Program-made: the position numbers and the translations under genes
Assembly: GCA_942486035.1 (NCBI GenBank)
Contig: CALNXK010000070.1
Coordinates: forward strand, 692,501 to 756,500
Direction of reading: 5' to 3'
Length of the DNA: 64,000 bases
DNA from: Porites lobata
Taxonomy: Eukaryota; Cnidaria; Anthozoa; Scleractinia; Poritidae
In this document: one piece after another, positions 54,204 to 62,530 of the stretch
Layout of the letters: every line of letters starts with the position of its first letter
Position numbering within the stretch: the first letter of the stretch is position 1
Notes under the pieces: generated by a model
Seen by the model: the letters and a program-made list of their open reading frames with translations, nothing else
Databases searched by the model: none
What the model was told of the DNA's origin: nothing

Positions 54204-54515
54204 ATGCGCGGAGGCAGTTTAACGCGGTACCACACGCCCGTGCTCACCCAGCAAGAGGGTAAAGGGTTGGCCGAAGAGTTGATCAAACTGGCAGGACCCC
54301 TGATCGTGCAACAAGCTCAAGCGGGACTGCAAGATATTCAACGTGGAAAGAGTGCAGCGGACACGTGGGCTGATCGAAGTGCACAACTCAGCCGCGGATT
54401 GAAACGCAAAGCCCCCGCCATGGCCTGGGCCACTGGCAAACACAAGGTCAAACGGTCCGCCCAAAATACCTATAAAAGAGCCACGCAACGCGTACGGGAT
54501 ATCTTTGGACTGTAA
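54204..54515 (+). CDS. Small capsid-associated protein with MRGG start (103 aa)
   Basis: The protein opens with M-R-G-G-S, which fits the adenovirus protease cleavage pattern (M/L/I)-x-G-G|x at residues 1-4. A helix-forming amphipathic segment (LAEELIKLAGPLIVQQAQAGLQDI) and a basic C-terminal half (LKRKAP, KHKVKRS, YKRATQRVRD) follow. This layout recalls adenovirus pVI-like internal proteins: a short N-terminal propeptide, an amphipathic helix, and a basic tail. It starts 3 bp before the next ORF. The assignment is by analogy. Confidence 0.6.
   Translation: MRGGSLTRYHTPVLTQQEGKGLAEELIKLAGPLIVQQAQAGLQDIQRGKSAADTWADRSAQLSRGLKRKAPAMAWATGKHKVKRSAQNTYKRATQRVRDIFGL
54471..54478 (+). promoter_or_regulatory. 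TATAAAAG box before the 54519 gene
   Basis: TATAAAAG within the end of the 103-aa gene, 41 bp before ATG 54519. Confidence 0.65.
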
Positions 54516-54518
54516 AAA

Positions 54519-55064
54519 ATGGTACGTGTAGGAGGCTTTCTCAAAACGCAAAATCGTATTCGACGGCAACGCGCCCGTGGACGGTTCATTTCGCCGTATC
54601 AAGTGGGGGGCACGATCTTTGGCAAGTCGACCATGGCGCGCTATCCCCTGATGCACACGTCCTCCCGCCTGTTGGAGCCCTGGCGAATGGCTCAACGCCA
54701 TGACCCCAACCAATGGGCGCTGAAAATGGCTCGACAACATCACAAGATGAAAGGGGGCACGATTTTTGGCACGTCCACTCGCATGCGCATGGGGGATCCC
54801 ATGAAGGTCCTCGCAGCCGACCAAAAAAAAGCCAGATGGACACGCTGGCTGAAGCAACGTATGAAAGGGGGCACGATGTTTGGCAAGGGGGATCCCAGGA
54901 AGGTGTTGTGGGCCAATCAAGCCAAAGCCAGGAAGCAACGAATGAAAGGGGGCAACGTCTTTAGCAAGTTGAAAAAACGCATCCAAATCGATTTTCCTCA
55001 TCGCCCCTTTCCATCCGCTCATCCCATCCATGATTGGTACAGAATGCGAAAAGGTAATATATAG
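54519..55064 (+). CDS. Repeat-containing basic core precursor (181 aa)
   Basis: A strongly basic protein with four spaced copies of an [MQ]-[KV]-G-G-[TN] motif: QVGG|T after residue 31, MKGG|T after 80, MKGG|T after 118 and MKGG|N after 145, most followed by [IMV]-F-[GS]. These are close to the adenain consensus (M/I/L)-x-G-G|x and would give five basic peptides of about 27-49 residues. Adenovirus core protein precursors (pVII, pX) are cut at similar sites. The repeats with G-D-P-x-K-V-L and A-x-Q-x-K-A suggest internal duplication. The stop at 55062 is just before the foreign insert (about 55070), so the extreme C-terminus could have been altered by it. Confidence 0.65.
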   Translation: MVRVGGFLKTQNRIRRQRARGRFISPYQVGGTIFGKSTMARYPLMHTSSRLLEPWRMAQRHDPNQWALKMARQHHKMKGGTIFGTSTRMRMGDPMKVLAADQKKARWTRWLKQRMKGGTMFGKGDPRKVLWANQAKARKQRMKGGNVFSKLKKRIQIDFPHRPFPSAHPIHDWYRMRKGNI

Positions 55065-55069
55065 ATTTA

Positions 55070-57430
55070 GCCAGGGCTAAAAGCGAAGCTCCCATTAATA
55101 AATTTATGATTTAAATTAAACAATAAACTTGTAATCCACAAATCAGTTAACTTAAGGGCACATATGTGACTTTTTAGGGAAAGCTAAGGTTAAGTGATTT
55201 TAGAGTGAAAAAAAATCTTTCATCGAATTGATAGCCGGTATATATACACCCAAAAAATAGCAATCATCGTCGATCACAATTAAGAGCCATAATAGCTCTT
55301 GATCACAGTAGATTAGGCCTGGAAAACGAATTCATGGAAAAAACAAATCAGGCCGAGTTTTTTGCGTTCGACAAGTCTACTTAAAAAAATCTTGCCAACA
55401 ACTCTGGGAGCGTGTAAACCAACATTTCATACTTTTTATACATCACATCTGAGGTGAAACAGTAATATGAGGCGCTGTTTTTATCATACAAACCTCAGAC
55501 AAAATGCAGTTTTTCACAATTTTTCAAGACAAATTGCACTCATTCAATATTCAGAACCGTACGAAGCACGCGGGGGCTTTTAGCAAAACCGTTCAAAAAA
55601 TTTCCAAAATCACCTATACGGCCAGCCGGTTGTCACTTTTGACAAGCGCCAAATTTTCAGTGAACATTAAAAAAGTTACGCTTCAACATAATAAAGAATT
55701 TATTGCTTATTTTTTTTTATTTAATGGTTTTATAACGATGTGCAAACGCGCGGCATTTTGAGTACTCCTGCAAGCGTTGTCTGTGAACGACTGAAAACAA
55801 ACAGCAAAGCAATTGCAAGAGACTACTAACAATCAATAAAAGAAATGTAATTCGGTGAAACATTTACAGAGACAACAATTTTCATTCACGAAGACAAGTA
55901 TTAAAGCGTCTCTAAAAATCCTGAGTCTTTACGCTTAAGCCTAAAGCTTTTAGCCGGCTTCCTGGTGTTTACTGTTTTCAGAGATGAACTCGAGGCAAGA
56001 AAATCGCTAAAAGCTTTCTTTCTACAGCCAAAATTATAACTAAATACTCTTCGGAACGTTTTTTCATTCTATATGCGGAGAGAAAATATCGACTAAAGGC
56101 TTTTTAAAGCTCTGTAAGCTTATATATACTAGATCAGATCATAATCTCAGATCTTAATACAAACGTGCATAAATTAGCCTCATAAACTGCGCTGGACTTC
56201 ATGAAATTAGATATAAAAAAACAATAATTACAATGTATACAATAATGTATACAATAATTACTCAGGCTTACCATTCGAGATGCAGCTCTTGAAAGCTATC
56301 AAGTAAGGCCAGAATCGTTTGAGGAACTTTTCAACCCCGCATCCAGCAAGGTGAAAAACGAAAACGATGCATCCGAAATCGGATTTCCAACTATGACAAC
56401 CGGCGCATTTCGCAACCAAAAATTCAATAAACAAACCAGCCATGAATCAAAGAAGACTGTTGATAGCAGCTGTATTTCATTTTAAGCATCCAGTGGGAAA
56501 AGACAGTAAAAAACATCACAAGTTGACAAAATACTCTGTCAGCTTTAGCTGTCAAAGTAAACAAGGTTCAAGATGCTGTATAAATTTTCTGCATGAACTC
56601 ACCTGTCAAATTTTGACCAATCAGAGCATAAAAATTGGACGGTCGTAGAGCGTGATCAACGCGTGACTATGGTGAGAAAAGTGAAAAGCCTCTGTCTTCC
56701 CTGCTTGTATTTTTAAATGATTGGCTGAATTTTCGCGTCCGAGATCAGTTTGAAATCAACGCGGGGCCATAAAGACATTAACACAACACTTTCTGTCATC
56801 ATGTCATTATGTTGCTGCCGTTCTCTTTGCCTTTGTATTTCTCTTTCGCGTTGCCTGTGTCTGTTCATTCTAGCTCTGTCTCGTTCTGCTTGCAGCCGTT
56901 TTTCACTATAATTTTCTCTCCTTCTTCTCGCTCTGACTCTTTCTACTTGCCGACTTTCTACGCTAAAATGTTGTCTTCTTCTTCTACTTCTAACGCGCTC
57001 TCTCTGGCGATCGTCTTCGCTTGTTCTACGCGTGTTGACTCTTGCTCTCTGCCGTTCACCTTCTCTTTGCTCTCTGCTTAAAACCTGTCATCTACACGCT
57101 AGAATCTCTCTGCTGTTGTTTGTTGACATAATAGCTTTCGTAAGTTGTAATAAAAAGTTATAAAGGCTCTGTCGAAAGTTGCTTTGAAATTTCTTTTTTC
57201 AAAACCAGTTGCGCGATATAATTGCGCGACGTTGCGCCATGCGATTTCCCGCCAAAAAATCTCTACTTTCCCCTACCCCAAGAGTCCATGCGGACTACTT
57301 TCCACTACCCGGAAAGTCCGTACGGACGGACGTACGCTGACGTCATAACCAAAATTTCTCGGATGGGTAGTTTGTCTTAGTTATGGTGCTCCGCTCGCGC
57401 GCGCTTCGCGCGCGCAAGGAGCTCCGCTAT
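55070..57430. mobile_element. Foreign ~2.35-kb repeat inserted in the Polinton
   Basis: AT-rich, non-coding sequence replaces the GC-rich viral coding DNA between the core precursor and the major capsid gene. The ends are AGCGAAGCTCCC (55082-55093) and, inverted, AGCGGAGCTCC (57418-57428). 55350-55570 matches 16580-16830 in the same order, and 57300-57410 (inverted) matches the end motifs at 15540 and 17145. It is a member of the host repeat family of 15535-17290. Target duplication is not resolved. The right end abuts the TATA box of the major capsid gene. Confidence 0.75.
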
Positions 57431-57436
57431 AAAAAG
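57428..57436 (+). promoter_or_regulatory. TATAAAAAG box of the major capsid gene
   Basis: Directly at the right edge of the inserted repeat and 35 bp before ATG 57471. The insertion separates it from any upstream viral elements. Confidence 0.6.
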
Positions 57437-57470
57437 AGGACGCCGTTGAACAACGTGGACAGTTCGCATC

Positions 57471-58789
57471 ATGTCGCTCCAACTATTTGACGTGCCCGAT
57501 GTGGATTATCGGTACGAAGCCTCTCGGGAGGTGGAGTTTCAACCCGCCTTGACGGGCATCCAGCCCATCACCTTCTCCATTCCAGGCTCCGACGATTATT
57601 ACGATCCCAATTCCCTCCGATTCAAAGTCAAAGTGCGTCTGACAGATCCAGCGGCTGGGTATCTTGGCTTGAAGGCTGATCTCAACGCCTCTGATGCCAA
57701 CAATAGCAGAAACACCTACTGCGTCAACAATTTCGGTCACACCATCTTTCGAGATATCACCCTGAGAATGGGGTCCTCATGACTGAGCAGAGCAACACCT
57801 ACCATTACAGAGCCTACATAGAAACCCTCCTGAATTACAGCCGAGACGAAGGAGCCACCAAGCTAGCCCCACAAGGATGGGTCAATCAGCTTAATGTGAT
57901 TGAAGAAATGGGAGCTACAGGAGCCAATTCTGATGTGCCCACTGGTGCCAATTGGAGTGGCAATACAGAATTGCGAGCCCTGACCAGCCGGTTGCTGAGC
58001 GAACATTGGCACACCTTCATCATTCGTCCCCATTTGCCACCCCTCAAGACAGGCAAATTGTTGGTCCCCAATATCCAGATGGACTTTGAACTCTTCCTCA
58101 ACCCCAACACCGTCTACCTGATGGGTACCCCTAACAAAGGAACCTTGGTTGCCAAAAAATTTCCAGCCATCCACAATGAAGACATCAAAGTCACCTTGTT
58201 GATGAGAAAGGTGACCCTGAATGCCAGCGTCTATGTTAAACTGCAGAAAGAAAGACAGCTGGGCAAACAGATTGCCCGCTACCCCGTCGTGCGGAGCGAA
58301 ATTCGCACGTTTTCCTTCGATGGACGCACCACCCAGTGGGAACAAGACAATGTGTTTGTGGGTCGATTTCCTGACAGACTGATTGTCGGGTTATTGCATT
58401 CCAATACCTTCAATGGAGACCTGCAAAGATACCCCTTTGCCTTTGAAAAGTTTGGGGTCACCCAAATACGACAGACCTTGAATGGAGAAGAATACCCTTA
58501 CAGAACCCTGCAATTGACTGGAGACCAAGCCTATGAAGATCTACTGGGGTACGATCGATTTCTACAAGCCATGGGTGTCTACAAAGAAGACAAGATACCT
58601 ATGCTGCTGCCCAGTGGAAAAGCAGATGACCCCCAGTATCGCAACCCCCGTCAATCGGGCAATGTGCGACTGGTGATTGATTTTGCAGCCGCAGTGGGTC
58701 ACAACATCACCGTGTTGGTATGGAGCGAGTATGAAACCATGTATGAGATCAATCATCTGGGAGGTATAAAGTACAACATCAACGGTTGA
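57471..58789 (+). pseudogene. Major capsid protein (double jelly-roll), frameshifted
   Basis: The frame from ATG 57471 stops at 57780, and a second frame continues from about 57766 to 58789. The translation joins in sense across the shift, about 430 residues in all. N-terminal FDVPDVDYRYEASREVEFQP, the segment after the shift with HYRAYIETLLNYSRDEG (conserved Y-x-x-x-[IL]-E-T-L-L-N-Y in Polinton hexon-like proteins), and C-terminal VRLVIDFAAAVGHNITVLVWSEYE support the family. Such proteins form the pseudo-hexameric capsomers. The shift lies near 57768. A single sequencing or assembly error is possible, but other broken genes argue for real decay. Confidence 0.85.
58765..58771 (+). promoter_or_regulatory. 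TATAAAG box before the protease gene
   Basis: TATAAAG, inside the end of the capsid ORF, 49 bp before ATG 58820. Confidence 0.5.
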
Positions 58790-58819
58790 TGTAGCCTCAG
58801 AAGTCAGAAGACACCGGTC

Positions 58820-59296
58820 ATGGAGTTTGTGGCGCTCAGTGATACTGTGTTGCGGACCCTGGCCCTGGAGGATCCCACCTTACGACGCGTGTTTCACGGG
58901 GTGCACCCAGCCGACCAGCTGCCCCGATCACCCGCCAAGGATGTCCGTCAAGCGTACATTGTCAACACTGATCCGGCGGGAGAACCGGGACAGCATTGGT
59001 TGGAACTGTGGACGGAAAAGAACAAGTGCGAGGTCTTTGACAGTTATGGTCTACCCCTGCACGTGTACACCAACCCGGAGTTGCACCAATGGTGGGGTCA
59101 ATGGAAGTACCTGACTCGCAGTGACCAGACCCTGCAAGCCCTGGATAGTCAAACCTGCGGTCATTATGCTTTATTTTTCTTGAAAGCCCGTGCGCAAGGA
59201 CGGTCGTATCAAGAATTTTTGAGTCAATGGAGTTGCGACAATTTAGTGTTGAATGATCATAATGATCATGGCCGAGCAGTTGAAACGGGTGATTAA
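58820..59296 (+). CDS. Adenain-like maturation cysteine protease (158 aa)
   Basis: This is a C5/Ulp1-fold protease. The catalytic His is in PGQHWLELW, the acidic residue in CEVFDSYGLP, and the Gln/Cys pair in DSQTCGHYALFF (Q-x-x-C-G-x-Y, as in adenovirus protease). The length is shorter than adenovirus protease (about 200) but usual for Polintons. It cleaves capsid and core precursors during virion maturation; candidate sites are the [M/Q]-x-G-G motifs in at least five neighbouring proteins. The frame is complete and starts at ATG 58820. It overlaps the following 39-aa ORF. Confidence 0.88.
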   Translation: MEFVALSDTVLRTLALEDPTLRRVFHGVHPADQLPRSPAKDVRQAYIVNTDPAGEPGQHWLELWTEKNKCEVFDSYGLPLHVYTNPELHQWWGQWKYLTRSDQTLQALDSQTCGHYALFFLKARAQGRSYQEFLSQWSCDNLVLNDHNDHGRAVETGD

Positions 59297-59387
59297 ACAG
59301 GAATTACAAGATGAAGTCGATGCCCGACCTGACGGGCAAAAGACTGTGAGCCGCCAGGCCTTTATGCTTTGTAACAACTGTGAATAA
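59268..59387 (+). CDS. Short ORF overlapping the protease end (39 aa)
   Basis: ATG 59268 to TAA 59387 in a different frame from the protease. The sequence is mixed-charge (EQLKRVIKQELQDEVDARPD) and ends with a C-N-N-C motif. Too short for family recognition. It is listed because ORF packing and overlap here follow the same style as other small genes of the element. AATAAA at 59383-59388 overlaps its stop. Confidence 0.35.
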   Translation: MAEQLKRVIKQELQDEVDARPDGQKTVSRQAFMLCNNCE

Positions 59388-59388
59388 A
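59383..59388 (+). terminator. Poly(A) signal AATAAA
   Basis: Just after the protease and the 39-aa ORF, and 41 bp before the next gene ATG. Confidence 0.45.
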
Positions 59389-59428
59389 AACGACACGTTC
59401 TGTGCAAGAGAAGTCATTTTGTGTCATC

Positions 59429-59791
59429 ATGATTACTCGAAGCGATGTGCAGCGCGTCGTGGATGCGTTCCTCTTAGAAGAAACCTTGTATTGGTGGGAA
59501 CACCCGATCGAGCGGGTCAACACCGTGCGAGGCATTGACGCGTGGGATGGGTATCATTGGTTAATGGCTCGACAATTGGCGCAAGACCAAGACTGGGTCT
59601 CCCTCAAACATTACATGGACAGTATGAGCGAAACGTATTTAAGAGAGACCATGGAACGTCTGATTCAGTTCGAATCGCCACGATTATACCGCGAGTATTG
59701 GACGGCATGCCCAGTCGCAGACAACGACGACGACGACGGCGCACCTCCACCCGACGACCCTGCTTTCGCCAAAACGGGCGCGGGATCATGA
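59429..59791 (+). CDS. Unknown 120-aa acidic protein
   Basis: It starts at ATG 59429. It is helix-rich (VQRVVDAFLLEETLYWWEHP, WLMARQLAQDQDWVSLKHYMD, YLRETMERLIQF) with an acidic/proline tail (DNDDDDGAPPPDDP). Unlike most neighbours it is acidic. No family recognised. Its C-terminal coding overlaps the arginine-rich ORF at 59707 in another frame. Confidence 0.55.
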   Translation: MITRSDVQRVVDAFLLEETLYWWEHPIERVNTVRGIDAWDGYHWLMARQLAQDQDWVSLKHYMDSMSETYLRETMERLIQFESPRLYREYWTACPVADNDDDDGAPPPDDPAFAKTGAGS

Positions 59792-59913
59792 GCGTGTTGG
59801 CCAAAGCGTATAAAATTGGCGACAAATTGGGACGCGACAAACGGTATAAACGCATGGGTGCCAAAGGGGCCACAGGTCATTATCGACGTCATCCTCGACC
59901 GTGGGAATCATGA
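59707..59913 (+). CDS. Arginine-rich small protein (68 aa), core-peptide-like
   Basis: ATG 59707 in the +1 frame over the end of the 120-aa gene. It begins with an R-rich block (PSRRQRRRRRRTSTRRP), then a middle AKAYKIGDKLGRDK and an end RRHPRPWES. It stops 4 bp into the ATPase start (ATG-A overlap at 59910). Its composition resembles adenovirus mu/pX or protamine-like core peptides. Overlap with an acidic ORF means the same DNA encodes both. Confidence 0.5.
   Translation: MPSRRQRRRRRRTSTRRPCFRQNGRGIMSVLAKAYKIGDKLGRDKRYKRMGAKGATGHYRRHPRPWES
59845..59850 (+). promoter_or_regulatory. TATAAA box before the ATPase gene
   Basis: TATAAA, 60 bp before ATG 59910, within the arginine-rich ORF. Confidence 0.45.
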
Positions 59914-60623
59914 TCCGACAACCCAGTAGTGTGATCATCGCTGGTCCGTCGGGCAGTGGCAAGAGCGAATTGGTGGAACAATGGTTACGGAACCTGAATG
60001 TCTTTCAAGTCAAATCCCACAAGATTGTTTATGCCTATGATCGTTGGCAACCCCGGTTCGATCGTATGCAAAAAAAGGATGGGATTCAATTTCATCGCGG
60101 GTTACCGGACCCCCGTCATTTGACTCAATGGTTTGGTCGGACGCGCGGAGGGGTGCTGGTCTTGGACGACCTGATGGAAGAAGGGGGACAAGACAAGCGC
60201 GTGTTGGATTTGTTCACCAAAGATTCTCATCATCGCAACATCACGGTGCTGTATTTGACGCAAGATTTATTCCCGCCTGGCAAATTTTCCAAGACCATCA
60301 ATCGCAACGCGCATTACATTGTGGCGTTCAAAAACCCCCGGGATCAAACAGGTATACGGACCATTTTATTGCAAGCCTATCCTGACCGGTGGCGTCAAGT
60401 CTTGCGCCTATTTAAACGCATCACGTCCCGCCCCTTTGGCTATTTGATGTTGGATGTGCATCCTGCGTCGGATGATCGCTACCGCCTGTGGAGTCATTTA
60501 ACGCCCCGAGAAGGCAAAGCGCAAGTCCACACCTTGCGTGCGGATGTCCCTGCCGTTCGACAACGAACTGCAACGAGAACTCGCCAGGGTCCGCCGGCAA
60601 AGAGAAGGCGGACAACATACTGA
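59910..60623 (+). CDS. A32-like DNA-packaging ATPase (237 aa)
   Basis: FtsK/HerA-superfamily ATPase. Walker A is GPSGSGKS (residues 12-19), Walker B is GGVLVLDDLM, and a VLYLTQDLFPPG segment with a conserved Gln serves as the sensor-like motif, followed by RNAHYIVAFKNPRD. This set is characteristic of the genome-packaging ATPases of Polintons, virophages and large DNA viruses. The last ~40 residues are basic and low-complexity (ATRTRQGPPAKRRRTTY), beyond the core domain. ATG 59910 is chosen over an upstream GTG. The 3' end overlaps the Thr/Pro-rich gene by 80 bp. Confidence 0.9.
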   Translation: MIRQPSSVIIAGPSGSGKSELVEQWLRNLNVFQVKSHKIVYAYDRWQPRFDRMQKKDGIQFHRGLPDPRHLTQWFGRTRGGVLVLDDLMEEGGQDKRVLDLFTKDSHHRNITVLYLTQDLFPPGKFSKTINRNAHYIVAFKNPRDQTGIRTILLQAYPDRWRQVLRLFKRITSRPFGYLMLDVHPASDDRYRLWSHLTPREGKAQVHTLRADVPAVRQRTATRTRQGPPAKRRRTTY

Positions 60624-61479
60624 TTTAGCAGCCCGCATGGACACGCCAACCCTCTCGCCCGCCGGCGTGGGCTCCCCCACGGCGCCCCCTCCACCCCAGG
60701 ATCTCAGCAGCATGACGGACATGGTGACTGAATTGACTCGACCGGTGGATCGTGCCCAATTGGATCAAGAGATTGAGGATTTCAATTTGACCTACCCGGT
60801 CAATGTGAATGATGCCTTGAATGCGTTCACGTTACCACCCGTGGCTGGCACCGGCACTGCCCCCGTCAACACCACCAACACCACCACGGCACCGCCACCA
60901 CCCTCCATCACCACGACCACCCAAACACGACCTGTCACGTCCACCCGAACACGCCCCACGACCACCACGACCAGTCGACCACGACCCGTCACCTCTACCC
61001 GAACACGCCCTGCCACCACCGCCACGACCACCACCGCTCCCTCACGCCCCTCCACCTATCGCCGCAGCGCTGGGGCAGGGACCAGGACCACCACCTCCAC
61101 GGTGACAACCCCCATCGGACGCCCCACCATCGCTGCCAAACAACCGCGACGACGTCCCCGCGTGCCCTCCCCACCGTCCCCCGATTCGTCCCCTCCGTCC
61201 GAGGACGAGGATGACGATGATGATGACGACGATCGACGTCGGGGATTAAGGCGACGGTGGGATTTGCTCAATGAAGATGCTCAACAACGTGCTCGGGGCA
61301 GACGTATTCGCAACATCACGCACACCAATACAGTCACCACGGTCTACGAAGATGGAGGAGGGCGACCATCGGTACGTCGCACGTCCACCCGCACGTCCAG
61401 CCCAAGTCCACCAAGACCACCACGCCGAGGACGGGGCCGTGGCCGTGGCCGAGCACGCGGACGGAGTCGACGCCCGTGA
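60544..61479 (+). CDS. Thr/Pro-rich protein with acidic and RG-rich ends (311 aa)
   Basis: From ATG 60544 the protein has a charged N-terminus (FDNELQRELARVRRQREGG), an acidic helix (RAQLDQEIEDFN), a ~130-residue Thr/Pro/Arg tract with an internal duplicate (TRPVTSTRTRP appears twice), a Ser/Pro stretch, an acidic run of Asp (SEDEDDDDDDDD), and a C-terminal arginine-glycine block (RGRGRGRGRARG). The long Thr/Pro tract looks like a mucin-like or spacer region; the RG end could bind nucleic acid. No family recognised. Repeats are prone to length change. Confidence 0.6.
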   Translation: MSLPFDNELQRELARVRRQREGGQHTDLAARMDTPTLSPAGVGSPTAPPPPQDLSSMTDMVTELTRPVDRAQLDQEIEDFNLTYPVNVNDALNAFTLPPVAGTGTAPVNTTNTTTAPPPPSITTTTQTRPVTSTRTRPTTTTTSRPRPVTSTRTRPATTATTTTAPSRPSTYRRSAGAGTRTTTSTVTTPIGRPTIAAKQPRRRPRVPSPPSPDSSPPSEDEDDDDDDDDRRRGLRRRWDLLNEDAQQRARGRRIRNITHTNTVTTVYEDGGGRPSVRRTSTRTSSPSPPRPPRRGRGRGRGRARGRSRRP

Positions 61480-61544
61480 AAAGGACATAAAAACAGCGTC
61501 CTTCCTCCCACCATCCCAAAATGTGTGGCCGTTGTCGAAACGCG

Positions 61545-61793
61545 ATGGCCCCTAGGCGCAAACGCAAACGCACGACTCGACGTCGACCACGGCGTGTGAC
61601 CTATAGTCAAGTGGGGGGTGTTGGAGTCGGCCTGCCTGTAGGGATTCTCAAAGCCGGTTATGGGATCACCAAAGCCATAGGGGATCATCAAACCAAGCGT
61701 GCCATCAAAATTGGCGAAAAACGTCGACGAGAAGTGGCCTCAGGCAAACGGAAACGCTATGCGGGGGAATCGTTTAATTGTTCGATCATGTGA
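61545..61793 (+). CDS. Small basic protein with QVGG site (82 aa)
   Basis: I prefer ATG 61545 (an upstream ATG at 61521 adds C-G-R-C). A dense Arg/Lys N-terminus (APRRKRKRTTRRRPRR) runs into TYSQVGG|V, a possible protease site, then a glycine-rich VGLPVGILKAGYGITKAI and a basic C-terminal part ending SFNCSIM. The basic leader followed by a cut site and a hydrophobic segment resembles precursors of small virion proteins. Function unknown. Confidence 0.6.
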   Translation: MAPRRKRKRTTRRRPRRVTYSQVGGVGVGLPVGILKAGYGITKAIGDHQTKRAIKIGEKRRREVASGKRKRYAGESFNCSIM

Positions 61794-61798
61794 AAACG

Positions 61799-61806
61799 TA
61801 TAAAAG
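61799..61806 (+). promoter_or_regulatory. TATAAAAG box before the 61842/61876 genes
   Basis: TATAAAAG, 43 bp before ATG 61842 and 77 bp before ATG 61876. Confidence 0.65.
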
Positions 61807-61841
61807 GACCTTCGTGGGCCTGAACAGGGGTTAGTTGAAAG

Positions 61842-62006
61842 ATGGTCCGTGGACCCAACGGTCGCCGACATCGTTATGTCCCTCGAATACGACTCCGGCG
61901 ACGTGGATTACAACGCGGCGCTAGGCTACCGCTTTTGGCAATGGCTCTCTCGCCTCTGTGGCTCAGGAAATACAAACCAAGAGTCCGTATTCGACGCCCG
62001 GACTAA
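61842..62006 (+). CDS. Arg-rich 54-aa ORF overlapping the zinc protein
   Basis: ATG 61842 is the first ATG after the TATA box. The protein is arginine-rich with a central hydrophobic segment (LPLLAMALSPLWL) and a basic tail. It is entirely overlapped by the zinc-type ORF in another frame. By layout it could be a mu/pX-like core peptide. Both frames are free of stops; which is translated is not decided here. Confidence 0.45.
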   Translation: MVRGPNGRRHRYVPRIRLRRRGLQRGARLPLLAMALSPLWLRKYKPRVRIRRPD

Positions 62007-62310
62007 CCGACGACCCAAACGAAAAGCCGTCACGTTTGCTTTGGATTGGGACGACCAGTATGAAGCGGCCTTGTGTTCACGGTGTCGAGATCACATGCAA
62101 ACGCATTATCATGGCGAATTGTGTGGTAGGTGTGGAGCCATTTTTACCATAAATAGACCTTGGTCGTTGCCTGAACTCAAGATTCATCATGGGGTGGCGC
62201 ATGGAACGTCAAGCCCCGTTCTTAAAAAGTGTCTTACAAGAAGCCAATCAACACAAACGACAAGAATTGTTGCGGATGGCCAATGCGGATCAGATCAATG
62301 CTATCAGTGA
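61876..62310 (+). CDS. Cys-rich zinc-ribbon-like protein (144 aa)
   Basis: From ATG 61876. It has an acidic N-terminus (SLEYDSGDVDYN), then ALCSRCRDHM and LCGRCGAIF, a C-x-x-C ... C-x-x-C pair about 20 residues apart that could bind zinc. The last ~40 residues overlap the next ORF (62189) and are rich in Ser/Thr and may be spurious. The tail lacks recognisable structure. Function unknown. Confidence 0.5.
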   Translation: MSLEYDSGDVDYNAALGYRFWQWLSRLCGSGNTNQESVFDARTNRRPKRKAVTFALDWDDQYEAALCSRCRDHMQTHYHGELCGRCGAIFTINRPWSLPELKIHHGVAHGTSSPVLKKCLTRSQSTQTTRIVADGQCGSDQCYQ

Positions 62311-62509
62311 ATTGGTGATGAACACCCTCCGTGGCACGGTGCCCCGTTCCCGACACACCATCACGTTGCTCAAACCCCACGCCCAGAGTCTACGCGCCAT
62401 GGCCAAACCCGCCCATTCCGTCAAACGACGACGCGCCATCATGATGGCTCAAAAAGGGGGCGCCCTCTGGCCTGAACTCTACCGATGTTATAAACGTTGC
62501 ATGCGCTAG
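62189..62509 (+). CDS. Conserved small Polinton protein (106 aa, QKGG site)
   Basis: It starts at ATG 62189 (ATG 62201 is an alternative). The sequence has FLKSVLQEANQHKRQELL, QINAISELVMNTLRGTVP and MAKPAHSVKRRRAIMM, followed by AQKGG|ALW. This pattern (I-x-A-I-S-E-L-V-x-N, basic R-R-x-[IL], Q-x-G-G) is one I recall from small proteins that accompany Polinton capsid genes in cnidarians and molluscs; I cannot verify it here. The Q-K-G-G motif again fits the protease-site pattern. It may be a minor virion component. Confidence 0.65.
   Translation: MGWRMERQAPFLKSVLQEANQHKRQELLRMANADQINAISELVMNTLRGTVPRSRHTITLLKPHAQSLRAMAKPAHSVKRRRAIMMAQKGGALWPELYRCYKRCMR
62489..62494 (+). promoter_or_regulatory. 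TATAAA box before the 62531 gene
   Basis: TATAAA, 37 bp before ATG 62531, inside the end of the previous gene. Confidence 0.5.
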
Positions 62510-62530
62510 ACAAGACACCTCAGTTGCACC

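Noticed and set aside
56809..57081. 90-aa Ser/Phe-rich ORF
   Set aside because: Part of the foreign repeat inserted in the Polinton; low complexity and related to the pyrimidine tract of the 16-kb copy.
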